A stretch of 41,818 nucleotides of DNA from Verrucomicrobiota bacterium (lineage in GTDB: Bacteria > Verrucomicrobiota > Verrucomicrobiia > Limisphaerales > JACQFS01), in the NCBI GenBank assembly GCA_016199935.1, contig JACQFS010000101.1, forward strand, positions 1 to 41,818, given 5' to 3'. Numbering within the stretch: the first letter of the stretch is position 1; each line of letters opens with the position of its first letter. Below, in pieces: positions 15,404 to 23,051 of the stretch. The notes beneath the pieces were generated by a model. It was not told the origin of the DNA. It worked only from the letters and a program-made list of their open reading frames with translations, and did no database searches. Position numbers and translations under genes: made by a program.

Positions 15404-17065
15404 ATGAAAAACTCGCTGTCCCTCGTTGCTCTCGCCCTGCTCACGTTCGCCGCGACCGCCGCCGAAGCGCCGCTGCCCAAGCTCGACCTCGGCTCCGTGC
15501 GCGAGGAGCACCTGATGATTCCCATGCGCGATGGCACGCGCCTTTCCGCCTACGTTTATTTCCCGCCGGGCGAGGGGCCGTGGCCGACCCTCTTCGAGCA
15601 GCGCTACGCCGTCATCACGAGCGCCGGCTCGCGCAAGGAACTCGCCGCGCTCGCGTCGCACGGCTACATCGCGGCGCGCGTCAGCTTTCGCGGCGCGCAG
15701 TTGAGCGAGGGCACGTGGGTCGGCTATCGCGCGCTGGCGTGGGGCGAATTACGCGACGGCTACGATCTCTGCGAATGGTTTGCCGCGCAGCCGTGGAGCG
15801 ACCGCAAGGTCGGCACCTTCGGCGGGTCGCAGGGTGGCTTCGCGCAAAACTTCCTCGCCGTCACGCAGCCGCCGCACCTCGTCTGCCAATACATGACCGA
15901 CACGGGCCTCAGTCTTTTTCAGGAAGGCTACCGCCTCGGCGGCATGTCCAAGCCCGAGCGCTTCAAGAAAATGTCCGACGTGTGCCGCAACCCCGCCGAC
16001 AACCTCACGCTCATGGAGGAATGGTATCGCCACCAGGCCTACGACGACTACTGGCGCGACGAGGATTGCTCGCTGCACTTCGGGAAAATGAACGTGCCGT
16101 GTTTCACCGTCGGCAGTTGGTATGACTTCATGAGCCAGGGCAGCCTCGCGAGCTTCGTGGGCCGGCAGCACCGCGGCGGACCGAATTCGCGCGGGCAGCA
16201 GCAACTCCTCGTCGGCCCGTGGCTCCACGGCGGCCTGCCCAAGTCGAACAAGATTGGCGAGATGGTTTATCCGGAGAACGCGAAGTTCGACACGCAGGAG
16301 CACATGATGCGCTGGTTCGATCATTTCCTGAAGGGCGTGAACAACGGCGTCGAACGCGAGCCGACCGTCCGCTACTACGTCATGGGCGCCGTGGGCGAAC
16401 CCGGCGCGCCCGGCAACGAATGGCGCACGGCGAAAGACTGGCCCGTGCCCGCGCAGGACACCGCGTATTATTTTCACGAAGGCGGAAAACTCGACACGGC
16501 GAAGCCCGTTGAAAACAAATCCTCCACCAGTTACCTGAGCGACCCGCGGCATCCGATGGAGATTCCGTTCACGTCATTTCCCGGCGCGCGCGATGCGCGG
16601 AAGTTCGAGGAGCAAAAGGAAGTGCGCACCTTCACCACCGCGCCGCTCGCCGCGCCCGTCGAGTGGACCGGCAGGGTGCGCGCGGAGCTTTACGTCGCCT
16701 CCACGGCGCGGGACACCGATTTCTTCGTGCGCGTGAGCGATGTGTATCCCGACGGGCGGAGCATCCTCATTGCGGACTACGTGCGGCGCGCGCGCTATCG
16801 CGAGGGCTTCGAGCGGGAGGTGCTGATGCAGGCGGGGAAAATTTATCGCGTCGCGTTTGAGGTCGGCTCGCTCAGCCAGAATTTCAACACGGGCCACCGC
16901 ATCCGCATCACGGTGGCAAGCACCGGCGCGCCGTTTTACGAACCCAACCCGCAGACCGGCGAACCGCTGACCATCGAATTCCCCGCCAACGCCGTCACCG
17001 CCACGAACACGATTTTCCACGAGCAAAGCCACGCGTCGCGGGTCATTGCGCCGGTGGTGAAATGA
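15404..17065 (+). CDS. CocE/NonD-family hydrolase (X-Pro dipeptidyl-peptidase S15-like), secreted
   Basis: A 553-residue alpha/beta hydrolase with signal peptide (MKNSLSLVALALLTFAATAA). The N-terminal catalytic domain shows the opening LMIPMRDGTRLSAYVYFP and the nucleophile elbow G-G-S142-Q-G-G; the C-terminal half (about 390-550) is the jelly-roll domain of S15/CocE enzymes (WTGRVRAELYVASTARDTDF, FNTGHRIRITVASTGAPFY). The family cleaves acyl or peptide bonds of small exported substrates; the exact substrate is unknown. The last 24 codons have a near-copy at 17569-17636, the relic of a second gene of this family. Confidence 0.88.
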   Translation: MKNSLSLVALALLTFAATAAEAPLPKLDLGSVREEHLMIPMRDGTRLSAYVYFPPGEGPWPTLFEQRYAVITSAGSRKELAALASHGYIAARVSFRGAQLSEGTWVGYRALAWGELRDGYDLCEWFAAQPWSDRKVGTFGGSQGGFAQNFLAVTQPPHLVCQYMTDTGLSLFQEGYRLGGMSKPERFKKMSDVCRNPADNLTLMEEWYRHQAYDDYWRDEDCSLHFGKMNVPCFTVGSWYDFMSQGSLASFVGRQHRGGPNSRGQQQLLVGPWLHGGLPKSNKIGEMVYPENAKFDTQEHMMRWFDHFLKGVNNGVEREPTVRYYVMGAVGEPGAPGNEWRTAKDWPVPAQDTAYYFHEGGKLDTAKPVENKSSTSYLSDPRHPMEIPFTSFPGARDARKFEEQKEVRTFTTAPLAAPVEWTGRVRAELYVASTARDTDFFVRVSDVYPDGRSILIADYVRRARYREGFEREVLMQAGKIYRVAFEVGSLSQNFNTGHRIRITVASTGAPFYEPNPQTGEPLTIEFPANAVTATNTIFHEQSHASRVIAPVVK

Positions 17066-17094
17066 ATGGCCGTTGAGCCGGTGGGAAATCCGCC

Positions 17095-17313
17095 TCAGCG
17101 GAAATCATCCGCCGCGAGGCCGGAGCCTTCGATGATGCTCTTGAGGGTGCCGATGGGGATGGGTTTGCTGCCGTGCATCGCGACGATCACCTGCCGGCCG
17201 TTTGCGTGACGCCACTTCTGATGGCTGCCGGACTGACCCACGAGGAGGAATCCCTGTTTGCGCAGGACGCGGACAACCTCCTTCGCGTTGCAAACTGGAA
17301 ACCGCTGGCTCAC
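17095..17313 (-). CDS. hicA: HicA toxin (type II toxin-antitoxin mRNA interferase)
   Basis: A 72-residue protein with the HicA dsRNA-binding-like fold signature: VVRVLRKQGFLLVGQSGSHQ with catalytic-type H31 in G-S-H-Q-K, followed by VIVAMHGSKPIPIGTLKSII. HicA proteins cleave mRNA and tmRNA when not held by HicB. The start overlaps the stop of hicB by 4 nt, so antitoxin is made first, in the HicBA gene order. All hallmark residues are present, so the toxin may be active. Confidence 0.92.
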   Translation of the reverse strand: MSQRFPVCNAKEVVRVLRKQGFLLVGQSGSHQKWRHANGRQVIVAMHGSKPIPIGTLKSIIEGSGLAADDFR

Positions 17314-17513
17314 GGCAGCGCGACTTCGAGGAGTTTCGCGCCCTTGTGCGGCTTCAACTCAGTTGGCTCGAACCACAGCGCGAGCGCTTCCCGCGCATTG
17401 TCAATCGCCTCTGTTTCCGTGTCCCCCGCCGATGCGCAGCCGGGCAGTTCCGGAAACACAGCGGACCAGCGTTTGGCGTCCTTGTCGAACTCGACGAGCA
17501 GGCGGAATTTCAT
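17310..17513 (-). CDS. hicB: HicB antitoxin, short form
   Basis: A 67-residue protein with the HicB partial RNase H-like fold (FRLLVEFDKDAKRWSAVFPE, LPGCASAGDTETEAIDNARE). The C-terminal DNA-binding domain of longer HicB proteins is absent, so it may not repress its own promoter alone. It is the first gene of a hicB-hicA unit with a 4-nt overlap. A promoter-like pair lies immediately upstream at 17520-17548. The module sits between an intact CocE gene and the 3' relic of another. Confidence 0.9.
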   Translation of the reverse strand: MKFRLLVEFDKDAKRWSAVFPELPGCASAGDTETEAIDNAREALALWFEPTELKPHKGAKLLEVALP

Positions 17514-17519
17514 GGCGGC

Positions 17520-17548
17520 AAACTACGGCATCGCGCGTTTCTTGACAA
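17520..17548 (-). promoter_or_regulatory. Candidate hicBA promoter, leaderless geometry
   Basis: On the minus strand TTGTCA (17548-17543), 17 nt, TAGTTT (17525-17520), then 6 nt to the ATG of hicB. -35 matches 5 of 6; -10 is weak in the sigma-70 sense. Confidence 0.4.
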
Positions 17549-17553
17549 GCGTT

Positions 17554-17645
17554 CCCCCGCCCCCGCCGTCACGGCGACCAACACGATCTTCCACGAGCAA
17601 AGCCATGCCTCGCGCGTGATTGCGCCAGTTGTGAAGTTGAGGTAA
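17554..17645 (+). pseudogene. 3' relic of a second CocE/NonD hydrolase gene
   Basis: The frame reads AVTATNTIFHEQSHASRVIA then PVVKLR and a stop, matching the C-terminus of the 15404-17065 protein residue for residue over the 24 codons before its stop. The two DNA stretches differ at 11 sites, all third codon positions and all synonymous, so the ancestor of this fragment was a protein gene under selection. The rest of that gene is missing and the hicBA module lies where its body would be. The alignment fades near 17554. Confidence 0.75.
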
Positions 17646-17648
17646 AAC
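17620..17648 (+). promoter_or_regulatory. Candidate promoter of the zinc-ribbon membrane gene, inside the CocE relic
   Basis: TTGCGC (17620-17625), 17 nt, TAAAAC (17643-17648), 10 nt before the ATG at 17659. It lies within the last codons of the CocE relic. Confidence 0.3.
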
Positions 17649-17658
17649 TTTCGTCGTC

Positions 17659-18111
17659 ATGACGACGGGACCACAACCGATGGTCAGCGAGGTGGGCTTC
17701 GCTGTGATCGTGGTTTTGGCCGTCATGATTTACCTTGTCGTCCGCTGGTTCCGGCAGGGCGTGCCGCCACCCGATCCGTGGGAGCAGGCAGGAGAAACTT
17801 CACCGCTGAATGACGACACGCCCATGGCCTGCCATCGCTGCTCGACGCCGCAGGCGCCCGGCGCGAACTTCTGCCCGCAGTGTGGCGCAGCGGTCGGGCC
17901 TTACAACAACTGGATGCCGTTCGAGCAAATTTTTTCCGAAGGTGAGGTTCTGCGCAATGGGACCACGCAACGGATGCCTCCGACGCCACTGATCATCATC
18001 GGCTACGTGCTGCTGTCGCTTTCGGGTTTCCTGTTCTTCGCGCCACTCTACTGGATCATGCTCGCGAAGAATCTCCAGCGCTGGCGCCGTCATGCTGCCG
18101 AGGTGGACTGA
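17659..18111 (+). CDS. Zinc-ribbon membrane protein
   Basis: A 150-residue protein with an N-terminal membrane helix (about 11-30), a double-CxxC zinc ribbon (C58-H-R-C61 and C72-P-Q-C75), and a C-terminal hydrophobic hairpin or helix (about 107-135, LIIIGYVLLSLSGFLFFAPL). Such ribbon-plus-helix proteins are common and poorly characterised; no enzymatic motif is visible. It converges on the 84-residue membrane gene, with 12 nt between their stops. Function unknown. Confidence 0.7.
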   Translation: MTTGPQPMVSEVGFAVIVVLAVMIYLVVRWFRQGVPPPDPWEQAGETSPLNDDTPMACHRCSTPQAPGANFCPQCGAAVGPYNNWMPFEQIFSEGEVLRNGTTQRMPPTPLIIIGYVLLSLSGFLFFAPLYWIMLAKNLQRWRRHAAEVD

Positions 18112-18123
18112 GGCGAGAGGAAT

Positions 18124-18378
18124 TCAGGACCGATTGTTTTGTCCGCGATACAGCACTAAAGCGGCTATCCCTCCGCCGATGAGCACGCAGAGCGAGCCAT
18201 AAAAGCGCATCTGATTCGGCGTCACCAGTTCCACGAAATCACGAGGCCGGTCACTTGCGTCGTAGGCTTGATGTCGGATGATCGTCTGCTTTGGAAAGGC
18301 GATGATCCAAAATCCAACGAACAAAAGTAACGCTGCCAAAATCAACGCGCCGATTTCCGTGGCCGTGAAGCGGTTCAT
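18124..18378 (-). CDS. Small two-helix membrane protein coupled to metG
   Basis: An 84-residue protein with helices at about 8-27 (EIGALILAALLLFVGFWIIA) and about 59-78 (FYGSLCVLIGGGIAALVLY) and a polar loop between. The ATG at 18378 overlaps the metG stop by one base (TAATG), so it is translated as the distal gene of the metG transcript. No family recognised. The longer frame reaching to 18561 is a metG shadow. Confidence 0.6.
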   Translation of the reverse strand: MNRFTATEIGALILAALLLFVGFWIIAFPKQTIIRHQAYDASDRPRDFVELVTPNQMRFYGSLCVLIGGGIAALVLYRGQNNRS

Positions 18379-19991
18379 TATTTCTTCGGCTGATCCTTGC
18401 GCGGGAAGAGGGCGGCGGGTTCGCCGATGACGTGGCCGGCGGGCAGCCCGCCCCACGCGGCGGCGGAGAGTTTCGTTTCCAACGGGAGGTTCAGTTGCGC
18501 GAAAATTTTCGCCGAGGTCTCCGGCAGGAACGGCCCGATGAGCACGGCGAGCACGCGGCACGTCTCGGTGAGGTTGTAGAGGACTTCGTCGAGGCGCGAA
18601 CTTTGCGCGGGGTCCTTGGCGAGTTTGAACGGCGCGGTCTGGTCCACGTATTGGTTGGCGCGCGTGACCAAATGCCAGATGTTAACCAGCGCTAGTTGAA
18701 GACTAATGCTGTTGCTCTCTGTCGTCTTGAGCACGACTCCGAGCCGTTCTGAAAAGTATGCGGGATCAAGGTTCCCCAAAAACTGGCGGACTATAGCTGT
18801 TGGATCTTCAGCGTTTGTTTTTAATTCATCATGCCGCGCGGGCACGACGCCGTGTCGGTAGCGTTTGAGCATCGCGAGCGAGCGGTTGACGAGATTGCCG
18901 AGGCCGTTCGCCAATTCCGCGCTGTAACGCGCCGCAAAACCGGCATCGGTCCAGTTGCCATCGGGGCCGATCTCGAGTTCGCGCACGACATAATAGCGGA
19001 ACGCGTCGAGACCCCACTCATTGATGATGGCAACCGGATCTACGAGGTTGCCGGTGCTCTTGCTGATTTTCGCGCCGTCCTTCTGCCACCAGCCGTGGAC
19101 GAGGAGTTTGTGCGGCAGCGGCAGGCCCATTGCCTTGAGCATGATGGGCCAGTAAACGGCGTGAAACTTCACGATATCCTTGCCGATGACGTGGATGTCG
19201 GCGGGCCAGAGCTGGATTCCGGATGCTGAAATGCCGAGCGCACGGCAGACGACCGGATCGCCGTGGGCGGCGGGGATGGAAATGTAATTCACCAGCGCGT
19301 CGAACCAGACGTAGGTGACGTAAGCCGGGTCGAACGGAATCGGGATGCCCCAGTTCAGGCGCGCGGCGGGGCGCGAGATGCAGAGGTCTTCGAGCGTGTG
19401 GTTCTTCAGGAAGCCGAGGATTTCATTGCGGCGCGATTCGGGCTGGATGAAGGCCGGATTTTTCTCGATGTGTTCGATGAGCCACGCTTGGTGCGCGCCG
19501 AGTTTGAAATACCAGTTGGTCTCGGAGAGTTTCACGACCTCGCCGTAGTGCGCGGGGAAGGAGCCGTCGGGCAGGCGCTCCTTTTCGGTGACGAACGTCT
19601 CCTCTCGCGCGGAGTAAAATCCCTCGCGAGTGTCCTGATAGAAATGTCCCTCGCGGTGGAGCTTGGCGAGGATCGCCTGCACGACTTCCTTGTGTCGCGG
19701 CTCCGTGGTGCGGACGAAATCGTCGTTGGTGAGCTTGAGGGTTGTGGCGAAGCGCTGCCAGTCGGCGGCGAGGGCATCGCAATAGGCCTGCGCGTCTTGC
19801 TGCTCCGCCTGCGCGGCCTGCTGGACCTTTTGCCCGTGCTCATCGAGGCCGGTGAGAAAAAAAACCTCCTCACCGAGCGCGCGGCGGCTGCGGGCGATCA
19901 CGTCGGCGACAATTTTCTCGTAGGCATGGCCGAGGTGCGGCTGGCCGTTGACGTAATCAATCGCCGTGGTGAGGTAGAAACGTTTGCTCAT
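18378..19991 (-). CDS. metG: Methionyl-tRNA synthetase
   Basis: A 537-residue class I synthetase that charges tRNA-Met in the cytoplasm. HIGH motif is H19-L-G-H22 (NGQPHLGHAYEK) and the KMSKS motif reads K308-I-S-K-S312 in GAKISKSTGN. The anticodon-binding helical domain follows (LNWGIPIPFD and WFDALVNYIS precede it). I see no CxxC knuckle in the connective insert (about 115-180) and no C-terminal tRNA-binding appendix, so it is a compact form. ATG at 19991 is the family start. It lies 114 nt after the DUF2723/TPR gene on the same strand, with a repeat between. Confidence 0.95.
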   Translation of the reverse strand: MSKRFYLTTAIDYVNGQPHLGHAYEKIVADVIARSRRALGEEVFFLTGLDEHGQKVQQAAQAEQQDAQAYCDALAADWQRFATTLKLTNDDFVRTTEPRHKEVVQAILAKLHREGHFYQDTREGFYSAREETFVTEKERLPDGSFPAHYGEVVKLSETNWYFKLGAHQAWLIEHIEKNPAFIQPESRRNEILGFLKNHTLEDLCISRPAARLNWGIPIPFDPAYVTYVWFDALVNYISIPAAHGDPVVCRALGISASGIQLWPADIHVIGKDIVKFHAVYWPIMLKAMGLPLPHKLLVHGWWQKDGAKISKSTGNLVDPVAIINEWGLDAFRYYVVRELEIGPDGNWTDAGFAARYSAELANGLGNLVNRSLAMLKRYRHGVVPARHDELKTNAEDPTAIVRQFLGNLDPAYFSERLGVVLKTTESNSISLQLALVNIWHLVTRANQYVDQTAPFKLAKDPAQSSRLDEVLYNLTETCRVLAVLIGPFLPETSAKIFAQLNLPLETKLSAAAWGGLPAGHVIGEPAALFPRKDQPKK

Positions 19992-20044
19992 CGTGCGCGG
20001 GAAAGGAGACACGAATCGGGGAAAGTTCCAAGCGGGATTCGGGG

Positions 20045-20103
20045 GTAACGAGTAAGGAGTAATCCGTAAGCAGTCAGTTACGGATCTCTCCTTGCTCGTT
20101 GCT
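20045..20103. repeat. Inverted heptad repeat (ACGAGTA-type), copy 1
   Basis: Arms about 20045-20070 and 20077-20103 are imperfect inverted copies. Each has 7-nt units ending in GTA: ACGAGTA, AGGAGTA, ATCCGTA. The same family occurs at 22993-23050 on the other side of the intervening gene. Confidence 0.7.
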
Positions 20104-20104
20104 T

Positions 20105-22927
20105 TCACTTCTTCCCCTTGAGCTGGGAGACGCGCTGGACGACCTCGGCGTGTTCGGTGGAATTGCTCGGCGCGAATTTCAGATACTCCTGGTAGTTGCT
20201 CAGCGCACCTCGCGAGTCATTGCGCTTCCATGCGATCTCGCCGAGGCCGTAGTGCACGGCGTAGGCGCGCGGCGCGAGCGCGCGGAGCGCCTGGTAGTCG
20301 CGCTCGGCGGCGTTGAGGTTGCCCGAGAGCAGGTGGGCGATGGCGCGGTTCATCAACGCGGCCTGGTTCTCCGGCTGAAGCTGGAGAACGAGATCGAGCG
20401 GCGGCACGGCGGCGGCGTAGTCTTTGTTCTGAATGGCGAGCGCGCCCTTGTTGAGCAGCGTGCGGACGTTGTTCGGCGAGAGCTTGAGCTGGCGTTCCAT
20501 CGTGGCGAGCGCGTTGGTGAAGCGGCCCGCGAGCAGATACATCTGCGAAAGCGTTTCGAGCGGGCCTTCGAGCGTCGGGTGGTCGCGCGCGGTGTTTTCG
20601 AGCAGGCTCTCGGCGGTGGTGAAATCGCCGCGCCGGAAAAACGACCACGCCTCGACGCGCACCAGTTCGGCCTGCTGCGCGGCGGTGAGCGGGCGGAAGT
20701 TGGAATGAATCTCGGACGCGGCGCCGAGCGCGGCGTTCGGCAGATTGGCCTGCAAGAGCGCGTCGGCGTAGGCAAAGCGCGCGTTGACATTCTGCGGCTC
20801 GAGTTCGATCACGCGTTGCAAGAGGACCGCGGCCTGATGGAACTGAAGATTGCCCGCCAAGGTCTGGCCGAGGCGGTAGAGCAGGGCGGGTTCGTCGAGC
20901 GGTCCGCTCGCGCCGAGCGCGGCGTCCCACGTGCGATATTTGCCGAGCAGGTCCTGGATGGGTTTGCCCAGCTCGACGGAGGTGTGGCGTCCGGCCTGGA
21001 GGTTGCGGTTGAACTGCTGGTTGACGAGCGCGGCGACGTTGTCCGGATTCACGCGCAGCGCCAGCGAGAACATTTCACCGGCCTCCTTCACCTGATTCAA
21101 CCGCTGAAGCGTCACGCCCCAGTGGTCGATCGCGCGCGCGTAATCGCGGGCGATCTCCGCGTGCGTGAGATCCTTCGAGTCGCCGGTGTCGGCGATCGCG
21201 CGCAGCGTCGGACCGAGCCGCTGCCAGAAGGCGTTGTTGTCATCCACCTCGCCCTTGGTCAACGGCGGCGGCGCCACCGTGCCGGGCTTGAAAAGTTCCA
21301 TCCGGTAGGCCGCGCCGCGCGGCACGAGATAAAACGCCTCGAAGTAGTAGCCGAAACTCGGATGCAGATAATAGATCGCGTTGCTCTGCGCGGCGCGCAC
21401 GAGCAGGTTGATGAGGGCCGGCGAATCGAACTGCACCGGCGCGTTGGTCGTGACGGCGTCGGGCCAGCGGCCGTGCGCGCTGCGGAGCACGTGGCGATGG
21501 TAGGCGGGAAACGGCAGCGCTCCCGTGTCGAGCACGACGTAGTTCGCGTCGCGCCCCTCGCCGCGCAGCGCGGTGCGCGTGAGCCGCGTGAGGACCGGGT
21601 CGTCACCCAGCACAATCGCGCCGTCGGTCGGCAGGACCGCGGTCTTGAGCCGGATCAGGTCGCGCAACGCGGGGCCGTTGGTGGCGCGGATCGCCGGGAG
21701 GTTTTTGACGATCAGGCCGAGCGGCAGCACGACGAGCGCGATCCGCATTGCCCACGTCAGGCCGGTCTTGGCGGTTTTTTCCAGGCGCGTCATGCGTTGC
21801 CACGCGCGCGGAACCGTTTCGCCGATCAGCACGAAGTAGCCGGCGAAGTAACCGATCGCGAGGGCGCTGAGCAGGTAAATGGAAAGAAACGAATACGGAT
21901 AGTTCATCGCGCGCGGGCTGAACGCGGGATCGAACGCCACCCAGCCGCAGACGATCAGCAGCACCGCGTGCATCACGCGGAACATCACCGAAGTGAGCAC
22001 CAGCCCGGCCTGGCTCGTTTCCCCCAGCGACGATGGCCAGCGGATCGCCATCAGCAGCACCGAGAGCAGCGGCACCAGCACGCCCAGGCGCAACAGCACG
22101 CCCTTGGGATCGCCCAGGAGGAACATTTTCTGAAACGAAAGATTTGCTTTCAGCCACGGCCAGAAGGTGAACGTGGCGTCGCCGGCCGAGTTGAGCGCGG
22201 GCAGCAGCAGGTAGAGCGAAAGCCCGAGCAGGCCGCAGAGCAGCATCCGCGCGACAAATCCGAACCGCAGGATTTGTCGCTCCATCGTCCACGCAATCGC
22301 CAGGGTGAAGGCGGGGAAGATGGCGATCAGCGCGTAGTTGTTCGGCGTGCCGAGTCCGAAGGCAAACGCGAGGAGAAACAGCCGGCCCTCCCGACGATCC
22401 AGCCGGTATTCCAATAGCGACCAGATGCAGAACGTGAGGACGAACGCATCGAGCATTTCGCCGGTGAACGCGGTGGCGTTTTCCCAGAAGGTGGATTGCA
22501 GTCCGCACGCCAGCGCGGCGAGCACGGGGGCGATCCACGCGCCGCGCGCGCTCAGGAGCGAGTGCTCGCTCTGCTCCGCGCGCCGCTGCTCCTTCGTCCG
22601 GTCGTGCGGGAGCAGTTGCACCGAGCGCGCGAGCAGGCCGAGCGTGGCGGCGGCCAGCGCGGCGGCGAAAACGTTCAGCGCCAGCGGCTGCCACGCCGCG
22701 GGCAGCAGGCGCAATGGCTGCGTCACCAGCCAACTCAGTGGCGCGTAGGCGGTCGGCATCCATTCGCCGCCGGCGACGCGCGAGAGAAACATCACGCTCG
22801 AAGCGGAGGCCCAGTGGTTGAGCGTGAGCAGGAAAACCACGAGCGCCGCGGTCGCGACCGCCCACGGCAGCAGCGAGAGATTTGGGCCTGGCGATGGCGG
22901 CGGTTGATGTTGTTCCTGCGTCTGCAT
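20105..22927 (-). CDS. DUF2723-like multi-spanning membrane protein with C-terminal TPR domain
   Basis: A 940-residue protein. The N-terminal half (about 20-420) has some ten hydrophobic helices and resembles DUF2723 (protein O-mannosyltransferase-like, GT-C fold) in FWENATAFTGEMLDAFVLTF and GLGTPNNYALIAIFPAF. The acidic motif expected in the first periplasmic loop of DUF2723 proteins is not evident, so transferase activity is uncertain. After a soluble middle part (about 430-590), TPR repeats run from about 600 to 930 (EAGEMFSLALRVNPDN, AAVLLQRVIELEPQNVNARF). Probable role is envelope glycan or protein modification (inference). AGGA lies 8 nt before the ATG. Repeats flank it on both sides. 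Confidence 0.7.
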   Translation of the reverse strand: MQTQEQHQPPPSPGPNLSLLPWAVATAALVVFLLTLNHWASASSVMFLSRVAGGEWMPTAYAPLSWLVTQPLRLLPAAWQPLALNVFAAALAAATLGLLARSVQLLPHDRTKEQRRAEQSEHSLLSARGAWIAPVLAALACGLQSTFWENATAFTGEMLDAFVLTFCIWSLLEYRLDRREGRLFLLAFAFGLGTPNNYALIAIFPAFTLAIAWTMERQILRFGFVARMLLCGLLGLSLYLLLPALNSAGDATFTFWPWLKANLSFQKMFLLGDPKGVLLRLGVLVPLLSVLLMAIRWPSSLGETSQAGLVLTSVMFRVMHAVLLIVCGWVAFDPAFSPRAMNYPYSFLSIYLLSALAIGYFAGYFVLIGETVPRAWQRMTRLEKTAKTGLTWAMRIALVVLPLGLIVKNLPAIRATNGPALRDLIRLKTAVLPTDGAIVLGDDPVLTRLTRTALRGEGRDANYVVLDTGALPFPAYHRHVLRSAHGRWPDAVTTNAPVQFDSPALINLLVRAAQSNAIYYLHPSFGYYFEAFYLVPRGAAYRMELFKPGTVAPPPLTKGEVDDNNAFWQRLGPTLRAIADTGDSKDLTHAEIARDYARAIDHWGVTLQRLNQVKEAGEMFSLALRVNPDNVAALVNQQFNRNLQAGRHTSVELGKPIQDLLGKYRTWDAALGASGPLDEPALLYRLGQTLAGNLQFHQAAVLLQRVIELEPQNVNARFAYADALLQANLPNAALGAASEIHSNFRPLTAAQQAELVRVEAWSFFRRGDFTTAESLLENTARDHPTLEGPLETLSQMYLLAGRFTNALATMERQLKLSPNNVRTLLNKGALAIQNKDYAAAVPPLDLVLQLQPENQAALMNRAIAHLLSGNLNAAERDYQALRALAPRAYAVHYGLGEIAWKRNDSRGALSNYQEYLKFAPSNSTEHAEVVQRVSQLKGKK

Positions 22928-22945
22928 CCGGTAAATCCTGCGCCA

Positions 22946-22974
22946 GTTGAAACCGACCGCCGCGCATTTGGCAA
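22946..22974 (-). promoter_or_regulatory. Candidate promoter of the DUF2723-like gene
   Basis: On the minus strand TTGCCA (22974-22969), 17 nt, TTCAAC (22951-22946), 18 nt before the ATG. The -35 box lies in the loop of the palindrome at 22956-22984. Confidence 0.35.
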
Positions 22975-22984
22975 GCGCGGCGGT
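22956..22984. repeat. Perfect 10-bp palindrome around a -35 box
   Basis: ACCGCCGCGC (22956-22965) and GCGCGGCGGT (22975-22984) are exact inverted copies around a 9-nt loop containing TTGCCA on the minus strand. It may be an operator or a cruciform-type element. Confidence 0.5.
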
Positions 22985-22992
22985 GCTTTCGG

Positions 22993-23050
22993 GTTACGGA
23001 TTACTGCTTACTCGTTACGGCGCGTGACGAGTAAGTAGTAATCCGTAAAC
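22993..23050. repeat. Inverted heptad repeat (ACGAGTA-type), copy 2
   Basis: Arms 22993-23018 and 23024-23050, imperfect inverted copies with the same units as the 20045-20103 repeat (TTACGGATTACT, ACTCGTTAC and complements). It ends just downstream of the RNA methyltransferase gene. Confidence 0.75.
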
Positions 23051-23051
23051 T

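Noticed and set aside
17542-17547. Plus-strand TTGACA as a promoter for the zinc-ribbon gene
   Set aside because: No -10 box lies at a suitable distance in this GC-rich stretch; the pair at 17620-17648 fits better.
16990-17636. Direct repeats as insertion ends (target duplication) around hicBA
   Set aside because: The copies differ only at synonymous third positions, which fits an old gene paralog rather than a target duplication.
18379-18561. 145-residue frame extending the small membrane gene upstream
   Set aside because: It lies wholly inside metG in another frame; the ATG at 18378 gives a clean membrane protein.
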